A stretch of 64,000 bases of DNA from Nissolia schottii (taxonomy: Eukaryota; Streptophyta; Magnoliopsida; Fabales; Fabaceae). Under the pieces are notes generated by a model, which had not been told where the DNA came from, ran no database searches, and was given only the letters and a program-made list of their open reading frames with translations. Location: NCBI GenBank assembly GCA_003254905.1, contig QANU01016387.1, forward strand, positions 3,972 through 67,971. Direction: 5' to 3'. Shown here piece after piece: positions 47,501 through 61,822 of this stretch. A program made the position numbers and the translations under genes. Position 1 is the stretch's first letter, and every line of letters begins with the position of its first letter.

Positions 47501-50069
47501 TCTTTGTGTTGAGCTTGGATGGATTAGGAGTCAGGTGATGCAATGCTCTAGAATCAGGATACTAGAGAGGATCACACACTTGTGAAGAAGGCTGAACCGG
47601 AACTATGTCGCGTGAGGAGCTTGTAGGTGGCGTTATGTGCTGAGGTGCTGGAGTCACAACCAGAGCATGATGATGAGAAAAGGAAGCTCCTTGTGTGGTC
47701 TAATTAGGAGGCTTAAAGAAAGGACTGAACCTATGGTGATAGTCAAGGACTGTATGACCAAATTTTCCACATAGCTAGCACTGAGGTCTGTTGTCAATGT
47801 TGTAGGAGGTTCTTTCACCATAGGAGTCTCTTCTAGAGTCTCTTCTAGATCTACCTCTACCTCGATAGCCTCCCCTGAAGTAAAGCCACATCCAGGTTCG
47901 AAGTTACGACGCGAAACTTACGTGTAGCGAACATGGATTTGAGTATTGTTTCCATTCGTCACAAGATCTAACTAATGACATTTCTTAACCCTAGATTCTA
48001 CAACTAGGAAAAGAGCCTCAATTTCTTCAACTGAGTAGGGATCAGTGCGATAAATTATAGAGGTGACTACATGGATATAATCTAATGGCAAACCATCAAG
48101 AAACATAATATGTTCTTCCACCTCTATCTTAGCACCAAAAATAATTAAATGATCGATTACCTTCTTGATTTCTAGCAAGTATTTGTTCATGCAGTTTCCC
48201 TTGCGAATGCTCTGCAACTGTTCTTTCAGCTGCTGAATCTTGGTATGAGTTTGAGAGGCAAAGAATTTGTTGATTCAATCCCAAACATGATACATGAAGG
48301 AGCATCCTACCATTCACACTTTCACTGATTCAGAAAGTGAAGTAAGCAACCACGAGAGTAGAACATTGTCTTGCTGCTCCCAATTCAGGAATTTAGGGTT
48401 CTGAATATCAACTTCTGCATCAAATGCATTGAGGTACACCTGATGAATCTGCTTCTTGGCGAGATAAATTTGGAGGCAATTTCCTTTGATTGTGGAAAGC
48501 TCTTCTTGACACCAAAGTAAGTAGTTGTCATCGGTAATATTGTAAGAGATTGGAGATGAGAAGGTTCTGGGAATGAAGACTGGAAAAGACCCAGTAGGCA
48601 ATTCTAGCAAGGAATTTGACTCCACCATGGATCAATTTTCTGAGCTCTTTGATACCATGTGAGAGTTTGAGAGAGAAGAGTAAAGTGTCATCAGTTATTG
48701 AAATTGTGTATTTTCACTTATGATGAATTATGCATACATTGAGGTATACCTAACTACCCTCTAATTGTGACACATGTGCGCTAAGCTAGATTAGTTACAA
48801 CAACCTGTAACTAATCCTAACTGTTCCTAACTAACAGTTCGTTATACACTCTATGGTGACTCCCTTATGCCCTGAGACAACGAGATACCGAAATTGTTTC
48901 TTGCAACTTCAAGTCTTAAGAAGAACTTTAGTTTACCCAAGTCCTTGATTTTGAATGCACTACCAAGGAACTTCTTCATATGATAATATCATCCATGTTA
49001 GTGCCTGCTAAGATAATGTTATTGACATAAACAAGCAAAGCAGTAAATGAGAAGGTTGTGGCTTTGAGAAACAAAGAGTGATCAGAAGAGAATTAAGTGC
49101 AACCACAAGAATCAAGGCAGATGATAGTTTAGAGAACCATTACCTGCTAGCCTGTTGCAAAAATGCAAGCTTCAATCTCCGAGTGTTTTTGGTGTGAGGT
49201 GCAACACGATGCCTGCGGAAGCCAGTTATGTCTGAGAAAACATTCACAATCATTATGTTAATAAATTTTTTGATTGAAGCAAACAAAATTAATACTCTCA
49301 ACTCTTCTAGTGTAATTTTGTGCGTGTGTGTGTATACATATTCTTTTTTATTTTTATATAAATTTTATAGCTGATATTAGACTATTATTTGTCATCTTGA
49401 ACTTCACAAGCAAGCTAGTCACAATTTCAGTTGCCTTAAAGTTGCTTCCTAACATTAAGATAACATTTGTATATGATGTAGATCAATGAATTTGTAAAAC
49501 GAGCTCGGGCAGCCAAGATACATGCTTATATTATTGGTCATCTTAAAAAGCACATGCCTTCAATGATAGGCAAAGCTAAAACACAACAAAAGCTAATTGA
49601 TAATTTGGAGGATGAATTTGCAAAGGTATGAATTGGCAATGGGAAAACTACATCATTTATCAGGAATGAATTCTCTAATGTTGAAATTGCACATGACATT
49701 GTCATGTGCATATTTCCCTACTTAAGTTACAAAAGTTAAAACAATAAAATATTAGCGGTGGAGATTTGTACACGACAAAGTCATGCAATTTTCACATGAG
49801 AATCTATTCCCTTCCTATTCATTTATGCTTATGTCTCTGATAAATATTGAGAAACTGAAATGCATTCTAAAATTTTGTAACAGATACAAAGGGAGTTCCA
49901 TCTACCTGCTGGTGACTTCCCAAACATTGATCAATTCAAAGAGATATTGAGCGGCTACAACATTGATAAGTTTGAGAAATTGAAACCAAAAATGATAAAA
50001 GCAGTAGATGACATGCTAGCTTATGACATTCCTAACCTCTTAAAGACTTTTAGAAATCCGTATGGCTAA
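32527..50069 (+). CDS. EHD1: EH domain-containing dynamin-like ATPase (plant EHD), 16 exons
   Basis: Exons: 32527-32596, 32777-32856, 33841-33909, 33998-34055, 35337-35392, 35479-35515, 35629-35684, 41024-41137, 41273-41375, 41499-41548, 42092-42220, 42306-42557, 42642-42721, 43092-43218, 49482-49625, 49884-50069. All phases agree and give 536 aa. The N-terminal EH domain has an EF-hand (DTDGDGRF, from residue 22) and the conserved Trp of [11 protein letters not shown]. The GTPase-like domain has a P-loop GQYSTGKTT (195-203), DSPG (283-286) and NKAD (349-352). A helical C-terminus follows. Plant EHDs act in endocytosis and recycling at the plasma membrane and endosomes. Intron 9 uses a GC donor. 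Exon 6 has a second donor 6 bp downstream. Introns 7 and 14 contain Copia elements. It looks intact; EHD1 versus EHD2 is not settled. Confidence 0.93.
34990..35225. repeat. MITE-like segment in EHD intron 4
   Basis: AAAAGGCTTTATTTTG (about 35020) is mirrored by CAAATAAAGCCTTTTGG (about 35211). The spacing and intronic position fit a short non-autonomous element. No clear target duplication was seen. Confidence 0.4.
36682..40456 (+). mobile_element. Copia element with head-to-head 3' halves between one LTR pair
   Basis: Two 164-bp LTRs (36682-36845 and 40293-40456; TGTTAATAA to TTTTCAACA) are about 96% identical by eye and are flanked by a perfect 5-bp repeat TCTTG (36677-36681, 40457-40461). 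Between them lie two copies of the 3' half of a Copia element in opposite orientation. The minus-strand copy (about 36846-38960) has a partial LTR, RNase H, reverse transcriptase (DDMIITGDD) and the integrase tail. The plus-strand copy (about 38961-40292) has reverse transcriptase and RNase H. No gag or protease is seen. It is broken, and the LTR similarity suggests a fairly young insertion. It sits in EHD intron 7. Confidence 0.85.
41717..41897. mobile_element. Small MITE in EHD intron 10
   Basis: The left end GGTTAAGCTAACAACGGTTC with CACTTGTTAAG pairs with the right end CTTAACAAGTCTGCTCC with ACACTTGCTAGCAAAAC. The inverted arms are about 40 bp. It lies between exons 10 and 11. Confidence 0.55.
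43300..49250 (-). mobile_element. Older Copia fragment, split by a younger Copia
   Basis: Two pieces of one minus-strand Copia pol remnant flank the inner element. 48871-49250 has reverse transcriptase sequence ([14 protein letters not shown]). 43300-44136 continues it ([12 protein letters not shown]) and then RNase H ([30 protein letters not shown]). The family continuity across the gap shows the inner element inserted into it. It is heavily broken and clearly older than the inner one. It lies in EHD intron 14 (43219-49481). No LTRs were recognised for it. Confidence 0.7.
44137..48870 (-). mobile_element. Copia retrotransposon, near full length, decayed
   Basis: The LTRs are at about 44137-44359 and 48658-48870 (TGTGARAGTTTGAGAG to CTCCCTTAT), similar but visibly diverged. 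The primer-binding site next to the 5' LTR resembles the initiator Met-tRNA type (TGGTATCAAAGAGC, minus strand). In minus-strand order there are: gag (about 48630-47900), a CCHC-knuckle-like motif (about 47780), integrase (about 47060-46300), reverse transcriptase (about 45770-45090) and RNase H (about 44840-44350). All main parts are recognisable, but the reading frames carry many breaks. It is older than the 36682 element, judging by LTR divergence. Confidence 0.85.
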
Positions 50070-50162
50070 GTTTATGGGCAATTTAGACAATGACAAAATA
50101 ACACAAGCACACCAATGTACAAGATTTCTGATCTTTTAGTCTATCATCATTCGGTGCATATT

Positions 50163-50168
50163 AATAAA
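50163..50168 (+). promoter_or_regulatory. Candidate polyadenylation signal of EHD
   Basis: AATAAA about 95 bp after the EHD stop codon, a plausible plant near-upstream element. This is position-based inference. Confidence 0.35.
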
Positions 50169-50503
50169 ATGATTTCATCATTATGGATCCACAATTATTA
50201 AGAAGGAAGTCTATTAAACATATACTAATATGTTGCCTTTCATTCATAGCACATATGGAAATTTCTTGGTTAACAAAGATGTAATTTATTCTTTGGTCAA
50301 GAATAAAATTTTATGAATGCTTCGTTGTACAAAATTAATGACACAAAATTTATACGAATATCAATTAGAAGTAGACATTACTGGACATATTTATTTTGTC
50401 CTTACCTTATCCATGATTGGACATAAGAAAAAAGATGAGTGTTATAATAAAGATTGAGTTAACATATATTTTAGTCCCTAAAAAAATTTGTGAACTAATA
50501 TTT

Positions 50504-51053
50504 TGATGCGAATTTTGCAACACCAGCAAATGTACTAGTTTGTACAAGTAATAAGAGTGAGTATTAAAATTCAAGTTGTCAAACTTACAATGATAATGTT
50601 ACACTAGAATTTAATCAACAAATAACCCGATTAAATTGATTATAGTAACAAAAGAGAATTGAGTTTGCTTTAACTAAACTAAAATGACAATTAAATAAAA
50701 TAAAAGGAAACAAACTAACTTAGAACAATGGAAGAAGAAACTAGAAGAAGAGACTATGGCATTGGCTTCACCTATTCTAGACTCAAGCATGCTTATAGAC
50801 AAACACACACAATTATCCTAAAACATTGCTATTGAATGAATAATCAACTAATAGTTGTGGTTCGTATCCTAATCACAAGCCATTGTCGAGGTCGAATGAT
50901 TATCTCTTGGTGTAGCCTAATCTATTAGAAGCACGAATGATTTATGATTTCCCTAAACACAACCACATTGGTTACATTTGTTCTTATCAGATTTTCACTC
51001 AACCTTTAAGCATTCTCGAATTCCTTTTCTCAAATTCATGCAAGACAATAATT
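50504..51053 (+). mobile_element. LTR-like fragment, TGATGCGAATTTTGC type
   Basis: Begins TGATGCGAATTTTGCAACAC and continues with AATGTACTAGTTTGTAC, phrasing typical of long plant Ty3/gypsy LTRs. No right end or target duplication is visible before the MULE-type MITE at 51063. It lies downstream of EHD. Confidence 0.4.
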
Positions 51054-51062
51054 CATTCAATC

Positions 51063-51633
51063 AAGGTTGTCAAACTCGAGAGTTTAAGTAAACTCGTGGA
51101 GTCTCAGCAAACTCGGATCGTAAACTCGTATGAGTTTATATACGTTAAAAAATATGTTATAAGCAATATAATTAGGAATTAAACTTGATTAAATATTGTA
51201 TTTATAATTGAAATTGAATAATGTTAACTTTAAATTAAATTAATGAAAGAAATATCATAAAATACACCTTAATGCATGACACTTAGTGGTTATGTCATAC
51301 TTTATTCAGTAGCTGTATTATTTTATAGTTCCATAAAACATAGATCAATTATGATAAATATATGAAATTAACAAAATGAACTCAATATACATTATCTAAT
51401 ATAAACAAAGTTAGGTAAGTATCTAACAAAGTTACAAAATTTGTAAATTTTGAGGTAAACTCGTAAACTCGTAGGTAGATTTTAACTCGTAAACTCGCTA
51501 GTAGAATCGAGAGTTTACTTAAACTCGTATGAGTTTACCAAAAAAGAGTTTACATAAGTGTTAACTCGTTTTGTGTAGTAAAATCGTAAACTCGTAAAAG
51601 TTTACGAGTTAACTCGAGAGTTTAACAACCATG
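51063..51633. mobile_element. MULE-type MITE, 571 bp
   Basis: Terminal inverted repeats read GGTTGTCAAACTCGAGAG on the left and CTCGAGAGTTTAACAACC on the right. The element is flanked by a 9-bp near-perfect repeat, CATTCAATC (51054-51062) and CATTCAATT (51634-51642). ACTCGTAAACTCGTA-type motifs are repeated within 150 bp of both ends. It has no coding capacity. A fragment of the same family lies at 28530-28685. Confidence 0.75.
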
Positions 51634-52636
51634 CATTCAATTAATGGTCAGTTAATCAAAAGTGTAACATCCCGCTTTTTTCCCTTAGTAAAAAGTTCGT
51701 AAGAATAAATAAAATAATTTCTAAATCAAGTCAGGGAGGTTAGGGGAAGAGTTTTAGGCATAAACACGTTCGAAGAACCTAGGGTTGCTGTTGTGGGAGA
51801 TTCCACAGACAGCGGAACGGTTCGTCACGGACACTGGCCAACGATAACGTGCCAAAGGTATCTATGAAAAATACTCCTCCGGAGAAAAATTCACAAATGC
51901 CTTAAAGTAACCGTAGTCTCATGTCAAGGGAAATTAGGGGATCGTGATGGTATAAGCGGAATATTTTTCGGACGACCGTGTGCGATGCACTGGGACTGCG
52001 AGCGATCAAACACAACGGGACCGGGAGGCAGTCAAAATTGGCAACCAGCACGTGAATAAATCAGATTCCAAGGGAAAATATTAAAAAATTTAATCACTAT
52101 TCATTGATGTGAAATTTGCATTATCTTTTGAATTAATTAATTATTTAAGAAAATAGAAAAGGGAAAAATGGTTCCAAGGGGCAAAAGGTAATTTTGGGGG
52201 CAAAATTTTGGCTATAAATAAGCCCCCTATATTCAGAAAATTTGAAGAGAAAAATTCTCTCTGGAGCTAGTGGAAACTCTGCTCGTGTGCGCCGCAATTA
52301 CACTGCCCGGGAACCTACTGAAGCTTGGACAACGCTCGAGGCTAGGAGGACTACTTTCCCACCTCTCCCTCATCACCGAAATAGCCCCCAAGAAGTGGGT
52401 AACTCTAGCTTACTCACCTCTGTGGTGGTTGTTATGTGTTTATGTGTTTGTATGCTTGATGTTCATGTATGCTAGAACTTATGCTAGGATTTAGGAGTGA
52501 TTCTGAAGGGTCCTGTGACCTGGACTAGATAGTATTATGATGGTTGGAATATGTGTAAGAACCTCAAGAAGTGGCCATGAGAAAGGAGGAAAAGAAAGGG
52601 AAGAAAACAAAGAAGTATGCTTCAGTTCGTCCAGGT

Positions 52637-52865
52637 ATCGCTGAGTAGCCTCATGAGCCGCTGAGCGGACTCATGAACCGCTGAACGACCCTGGACTCCG
52701 CTGAGCGATCAGGATGGAAATGTTTTTGAGCTTAAACTTCAGGGCGCTAAGTGGCCATATGACCCACTGAGTGGCCTGAAGTCCACGTGGGAGCAAAATT
52801 TGAAAAAGGTGTTGGGATGGTTTCAGGGGACCGCTGAGCGGACCCAAGGTCCCGCTGAGCGGTCT
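52637..52865. repeat. GCTGAGCGG minisatellite
   Basis: About eight variants of CCGCTGAGCGG (some as CCCACTGAGTGGCC or CGCTAAGTGGCC) occur in 230 bp, matching the motif in the solo LTR at 25269-26796. Confidence 0.75.
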
Positions 52866-53160
52866 GAGACCTGAATGTCTCATGGAGGCTGTCTTGGAGC
52901 ACATAATCCAACAAGCTATAATTTAACCGATGTATGTGGAACATTGGATGTAATATGTTATGATATCATGCATCATAAAGACCGGGTTGTCAGTATGTAA
53001 TAGGGCAACCTTAGAGGACTAGAAGTTAATCACGTAATGAGTAAAGTTTATAATTGAACCTTAGGGAACAAGTCATGTCATGAGAAGTTCAAAGAAATGA
53101 AAGAAAAGAAGAAATGCTAAATGATAATGGACGTGACGTCACAAAGGTGCAAAGAAAATA

Positions 53161-53440
53161 ACGATCCTACTTCAGTAGCGTCGCAAGGGCATGCTGAAGG
53201 TGGAAGCCCTCAAAGGTAGCATCAAAAGGGCCTGCCTAGCAGTGTGAAGATTACCACACCTAGTAGTGTCGCAAGGGCATGCTAGAGTGGGGGTAATATA
53301 ACGATCCCACTTCAGTAGCATCGCAAGGGCTTGCTGAAGGTGGAAGCCCCCACAGGTAGCGTCGCAAGGGCCTGCATAGCGGTGTGAACCTTACCACGCC
53401 TAGTAGTGTCACAAGGGCATGCTAGAGTAGGGGTAATGAG
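53161..53440. repeat. 140-bp tandem repeat built on GTAGCGTCGCAAGGGC
   Basis: The unit beginning ACGATCCYACTTCAGTAGC starts at 53161 and again at 53301. Each unit holds three variants of TAGYRTCGCAAGGGCNTGC, and a seventh follows near 53450 (TCGTGTCGCTAGGGCCG). So a short 35-50 bp repeat was amplified into a larger one. Confidence 0.85.
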
Positions 53441-53839
53441 CACCACACCTGGTCGTGTCGCTAGGGCCGACCCCTCACCATCCCAGCAGTTGGATGGTTG
53501 TTCATATCGTTGCACGATGCATTCCTCCTATGAGCTTTACGTGGTTAGCTACTACATTGGTTGCCGGGTCATCAACGATAAGGAACGCAAGAAGGTTGTA
53601 GTCGTAGGCCACGACTACATGGGTGGAAGGGCTCCAAGAATTAAGAAAAGAAAGGAAGAACTATAGTATATGACATATGCATGAATAAGTGTATGTGATG
53701 TATGTAAGTATTTATGTATGAAAGTATGAATAAGTAAAAAGATAAGCAAATATCATGTAATTACCGTCAAGAGAACGCTCGAGACGGCTATGTATATATG
53801 CGAAGAAAGTTAGTACAATCTAAATAATTTTAATAATTA

Positions 53840-54225
53840 TTATATTTTAAAATTTCTTTTGTAGTCATGCATCGCACTGGCTCAAAACACTATGAAGTAG
53901 AAATAAACTCTCACCTACAGTGTGAAAAATCATGCATATAAAATAGTTTAACTGATTGACAGTATAAAAAAAAACTTTACACTATCAGCAGACAATAGTT
54001 AAACTATCTTGTTCTATAGTTTAATTTTGACATAACTTTAATGTAAAATTCTTATACAAATATTTAATTATACTTTTCTATAATTTTTAAAATAATAACT
54101 ATACTTTAAAAATAAAATATTATTAGCAACGTGATAATATTTTTTTTTAAGGTGAGACAAGAAGGAAAAAAAAAAAAAAAAACAAAGACAAGATTACACT
54201 CTTACATCATCTTCATGAAGAAGAG
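53840..54225. other. AT-rich DNA, no gene
   Basis: Contains a small inverted pair around AATAGTTTAACTG and AGTTAAACTATC (about 53941 and 53997) and a poly-A run at 54163-54182. Nothing else is seen. Confidence 0.4.
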
Positions 54226-54474
54226 TTAGGGTACTATCTGAAGGAGAGTTACAAGCAGTGAACCCTGAATAGAATGAGAACCCAACTTTGCCAAGCTATC
54301 CGCACACATGTTGGCCGTATGAAGAACATGACAGTGAGCAACATCCCAATCACGATGAAGCAGCTGCTGAATAAATTGAACCAGATCCTTAAGAATAGGC
54401 GGCCGATGATGCTTATTAGAAATCACAAGACTCACTGCTAAAGCACAATCCGATTCACACACAAGACTACGTCA
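54226..54474 (-). mobile_element. LINE RNase H fragment
   Basis: A minus-strand frame encodes the C-terminal part of a plant LINE RNase H domain: ESDCALAVSLV, then HRDWDVAHCHVLHTANMCAD and SLAKLGSHS. The rest of the element is absent. The poly-A/T-rich DNA at 54136-54182 on its 3' side is consistent with the tail of a minus-strand insertion. Confidence 0.65.
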
Positions 54475-54479
54475 TCCAC

Positions 54480-56560
54480 AACTCCAAGCAAAACACACTA
54501 TTATGAATGAAATATCTAATAGTGCCTCCTTTTAAAATGAGAAAGTGAGAGTGATTTTCTCTAGATAAAAAATGTTAGTTGTGTGTTACTGTTTCCCAAG
54601 CAAGCATGAGACCTGCCCTTGCTTACCAGTAACTTCACCGAAGTAGGGATGGATCCATTTCATCTTGCAGCTGCAGCTGTTGGAAAGTTGCTGCTATGAA
54701 GCCTCTCTCTCGTATTTGTTCTTTCAATTTTTTCTTAAAGTTCTACTTAATTTCTAAACTTGTTTGTTGTTAGACTAGTTAGCTCCTCCGTTAAATTACA
54801 CACTAACAAAACCTTACATGACATTAATGTCATATTTTCTAACCTAATCACCACTAACATTTCCTCTCAATTCTTTCCTACTCATGTAAATAGTCTCTAT
54901 AAATTTGTTATGAAAAAAGAGCCAAGGAAAAGAGAAAGAGAGAGATATTATGTTTTGAATGATTTATATTAATTATAATTAATAAACAAAAATGTTAATA
55001 TATTGTGAGTGGAGTGACAATATTTTTACACCTTTTAAGTGGTGTAAATAGTACTAGCCAGCTAATAAATATGCATTGTGTTTGTTACCAAGGAATTGTA
55101 TTTGTTACAAATGAATGTGCATTTTGTAAGTGTTTGTTATAACTTACAAATAGTATTCACTCAAATACTAATTATTTTAAGAATAATGCTTGAATTTCGT
55201 AATAATTTAGCCCAATTATTTTTTTTAGTAAATTTTGTGAATGACACTTGTTAATAATTTTTTTTCTTCTTATTTTGCCATTAAAACTATCAAGTGTCTT
55301 CATGAAATTGCAAGATAATTAAATTAAATAGGTAAAAGGCTCAATCATTTTTATTAATTTAACAGTTTCTCACCTCTAGTGATTTATTTGACTATTATTT
55401 TACATTATATTGATCATGTGACCAACACATGTATTGATATTGTTCTTACTCCTTCTGTTAACTTTTGGTTGTCATTCTTGACAAAAATATTCATATTAAA
55501 AAGTCATTTAATTAACATTGGGATAAAAAAATATAGTGTATAGACCAAATTGACTCCAAGTAATTAGTGTTATAATTATTAGAAATTATTGAGAGGATGA
55601 AAAATAATAGAAATATAATTAAAAATGCATTTAATGCTTTTTTAATCTAATTAAATAACAAGTAAGATTGAACAAGTTATTAGATAAGAAATAATAATAA
55701 AAAGTGGAAAGAGGGAGTGCCTAGTTCTCCTTCTTAATTATTATTTTTTTGGATTCACTCAAATAATAATTTAGTTAATAATTTCAGAACTCTAGAGCTA
55801 CTAATTATTATATTGATCATGTGACGAGCGTGTATTTATTTTATTTTTATTTATTTATTTTCTTTATTATTTATTCTTAAAATTAAAGGACATTAATTAC
55901 TAAATTATTCTAGTTGCTTGATTCAAACCAAAAAGGGGGGTTAAGGTTCAAAGCATACCGGTTAAGATTATGAGTAGGCTTTAAGTCTGATAGTTCTCTA
56001 AGGGAAAACTCTATCTTAGGTAGGACACCCAGTTTTGCTGGTCCCTCTCCCTTGTGTTCTCTCCATTCTTTATCGCTCCTCTATTGTGCTATTGGTCCTG
56101 GGCCTCCTCACGGTTTGAGCTAGCGCATTACTGAATAGTTGACAGTTCAAGTCCTGTGCACGTCAGGCTCCTGCATTGGTCTAGGCAAACCATAAGCCTG
56201 TTGAGAGCGCAAAGAGAGCTGTGGAGGCGTGTCCTTGCGTGGTATGGTTGGGAAAAGGGCTAGCGCCATGCCTTCTAACATTGGAGATATGCTCTGCCTT
56301 CTCTTGTTCCTACAAACACATTTTCTTCCTAGGGGGTGATACTCTTTTGCGCCTCTAAATTTTGATTACATTATCATCTTAAATGTAATTTTAATTTAAT
56401 TTAATAGATAAATATAATTTAATTTAAATAAAATTGACCAAATCTTTATTTTTAAAATTTAAAATTATCTTTATTTATATATATATATATATATATATTA
56501 ATATATAAATAAAATATTAATTGACTAATTTATACTAATAAAACATAAATAAAAACAGAA
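54480..56560. other. Intergenic DNA upstream of DHS
   Basis: AT-rich, with no gene supported. A GC-richer block at 55930-56330 looks like a dispersed repeat; it contains GTTCAAGTCC, reminiscent of a tRNA-type B box, but no convincing tRNA or SINE structure. An AT microsatellite lies at about 56476-56499. Confidence 0.45.
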
Positions 56561-56820
56561 AGAATAGAAGCAGCAGCAAGCAAGGTGAGAGCGGGACGCA
56601 GGCCGCATCATTCAGATTCCTTTCGTGGCGTAATTGACTCTGCCGCCCCGCGCACCGCCGCCACTGGACACCCGTTGCCTCCGGTCCCGCCGCATTTTTC
56701 CAATCCCTGGTTCGAGGTTTCTTCCCACTCTTTACTTTTCATCACTGCTAACAGTGCCTCCTTTTTGTTATATATATATATATACACTTTTTTTCAATTC
56801 ATTAGATTCTTGATAATTTG
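56560..56820 (+). other. Possible non-coding 5' exon or promoter region of DHS
   Basis: A GC-rich block (56585-56720) in otherwise AT-rich DNA lies about 400 bp upstream of the DHS start codon, followed by an AT microsatellite (56771-56784). It may hold the transcription start and an untranslated exon, with an intron ending near 57100. No splice site was assigned. Confidence 0.35.
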
Positions 56821-57121
56821 ATTCAGGGAGGTGGATCCTCCTGCTATGGGGATAAGACTTTTAATGATATTTATTTCATCTACCTTGATTGAAAAGAACT
56901 AGTGTTGACCAACTACTTGGTTGGTTAATTAGATTTTCTTTACCATTACCATGCCTAAAAAATTATTCTCATTGTATGTAGGCAATGGGATGCATAACCA
57001 AAGAAAAATAAAATGTAAAAATTAAGTGTTGTCCTATTTTCTGTGTTGCATTTCTGAGTTATATCTATACTGAAGTGCTGCCACTGCTCAACTTGGTTTT
57101 AGCTTCCGCGGAGAAGATAGA

Positions 57122-59953
<2,832 letters not shown>

Positions 59954-61325
59954 AGGTCAAGACAAATTTACTATCTAGTTCGCCTTAATTGTGTTGTGTT
60001 TGAGGACCTTGATGGACTAGTTCGCCTTTGGTATTCAATTTGGTCATCGTTATATTCCATTGGTATCTAATTACCATCATGTGGGCATTTTATATCATAC
60101 AAAAAGATGTAATCCACTAATCCTGGCAGCAATTGGGAGACAGGAATCATAGATTCAATCACCACTTTTTCTTTGGGACTGTGGTTTGTTGTGAGTTTTG
60201 AGATGAGGATTAAAGCCAATAAGACTAGAAAAATCATCAAATTTGCTGATCATTTACAGTACATTTATTATTTTCCAACTTGTGGCTGCATTTCATGTTG
60301 GAGAAAAGTCACATTTGTACAACTAATTTCTTCCACTGAATTATCATAATAGCTGTTTGATACCTGTGCATTGCAAATTGCAAAGTGTAGTTGGAGTAAC
60401 ACTTGCATTCTCGATTAAGTTGATGAAGCGATATAAGCATGATAGAATATGATACCTGCTCATCCTTTAGAGAGACTCTAATCATTAGTTACCGTTTGAT
60501 AAATTCGTAGCTGCTCTTAGAATAAGTCTACCATTCGATATAAATTCTTAGTCTTAGAGTAAGTAAAGAATTTACTCAACACCATTCACCATTTGCTTCG
60601 TACATTCATCAATTTTTTAGGTTATTATTCTCTCTCGTTTTCTTGACATTTTTAATGAGATTTGATGTATAAAGTTATACTAGATGATAAGGAATAAAAC
60701 TTTTCTTAGGTCTAGCGTGGAGTTGAGTTTACCTTCGGAATCTATGAAGGGGGCGTCGTCCTATAAAGGGTGTGTGTGAAAATTAATATTTGTCAAAAAC
60801 AATTTTGAAAACTACTTTGAATTTGATATATGACAATAAAATCAGAGTTGAACGGCCCGCTTGCATAGTATCTGCTAACAAGATTAACACATTATATTTA
60901 AGCATAAAATATAAAAAAAAAATGAGTTTCACCGTATAAGACTTAAAAACGCTTGGTGAAACTTATAATAATAGAATTTATTTTCATTGTATATGTTCAA
61001 ATATGATGTATTAATATTATTGACATGTAATAGTTTTTTTCTTTTCCTAAGATGTTATTGTCATGAAAAGCAACATATAGGACAACTGCCTGAATGTACA
61101 ATAATAGGACAGATAGGACACTGATATATGTATTAAAAACAGCACAATTTAATTTTTTGGAAACTACATGTACAATAATTTCTGCACAATCCAACCAGTA
61201 CGTCACTTTAAATCAAAGGACGGTGAATTGGTGATAGAATCTGCTGTTAGACTAGAGCAACAATGTAGATACAAAAAATAATATAGTAGTATAAGAGAAT
61301 CTCTATCTATAAAATAGGGGAGGGG
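59954..61325. other. Intergenic DNA between DHS and the assembly gap
   Basis: Includes the DHS 3' UTR. AT-rich; no gene, RNA or clear repeat recognised. Confidence 0.5.
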
Positions 61326-61822
61326 NNNNNNNNNNNNNNNNNNNNNNNNNNNNNNNNNNNNNNNNNNNNNNNNNNNNNNNNNNNNNNNNNNNNNNNNNNN
61401 NNNNNNNNNNNNNNNNNNNNNNNNNNNNNNNNNNNNNNNNNNNNNNNNNNNNNNNNNNNNNNNNNNNNNNNNNNNNNNNNNNNNNNNNNNNNNNNNNNNN
61501 NNNNNNNNNNNNNNNNNNNNNNNNNNNNNNNNNNNNNNNNNNNNNNNNNNNNNNNNNNNNNNNNNNNNNNNNNNNNNNNNNNNNNNNNNNNNNNNNNNNN
61601 NNNNNNNNNNNNNNNNNNNNNNNNNNNNNNNNNNNNNNNNNNNNNNNNNNNNNNNNNNNNNNNNNNNNNNNNNNNNNNNNNNNNNNNNNNNNNNNNNNNN
61701 NNNNNNNNNNNNNNNNNNNNNNNNNNNNNNNNNNNNNNNNNNNNNNNNNNNNNNNNNNNNNNNNNNNNNNNNNNNNNNNNNNNNNNNNNNNNNNNNNNNN
61801 NNNNNNNNNNNNNNNNNNNNNN
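61326..61822. other. Assembly gap (497 N)
   Basis: A run of N of unknown content and possibly arbitrary length. Any open frame through it is artificial. Confidence 1.

Larger units (their letters stand above)
51663..53830 (+). mobile_element. LTR of the TGTAACATCCCG family with internal tandem repeats
   Basis: Starts TGTAACATCCCGCTTTTTTC and shares blocks with 1-1080 in the opposite orientation. It contains a TATA-like motif (GGCTATAAATAAGCC, 52210-52224), a GCTGAGCGG minisatellite (52637-52865) and a 140-bp tandem repeat (53161-53440). The right end is uncertain; I placed it near the end of the GC-richer DNA. No gag or pol follows, so it is a solo LTR or a truncated element. Confidence 0.5.

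Noticed and set aside
56110-56180. Possible tRNA-derived SINE (GTTCAAGTCC resembles a B box)
   Set aside because: No good A box at the right distance and no cloverleaf; kept only as unclassified repeat-like DNA.
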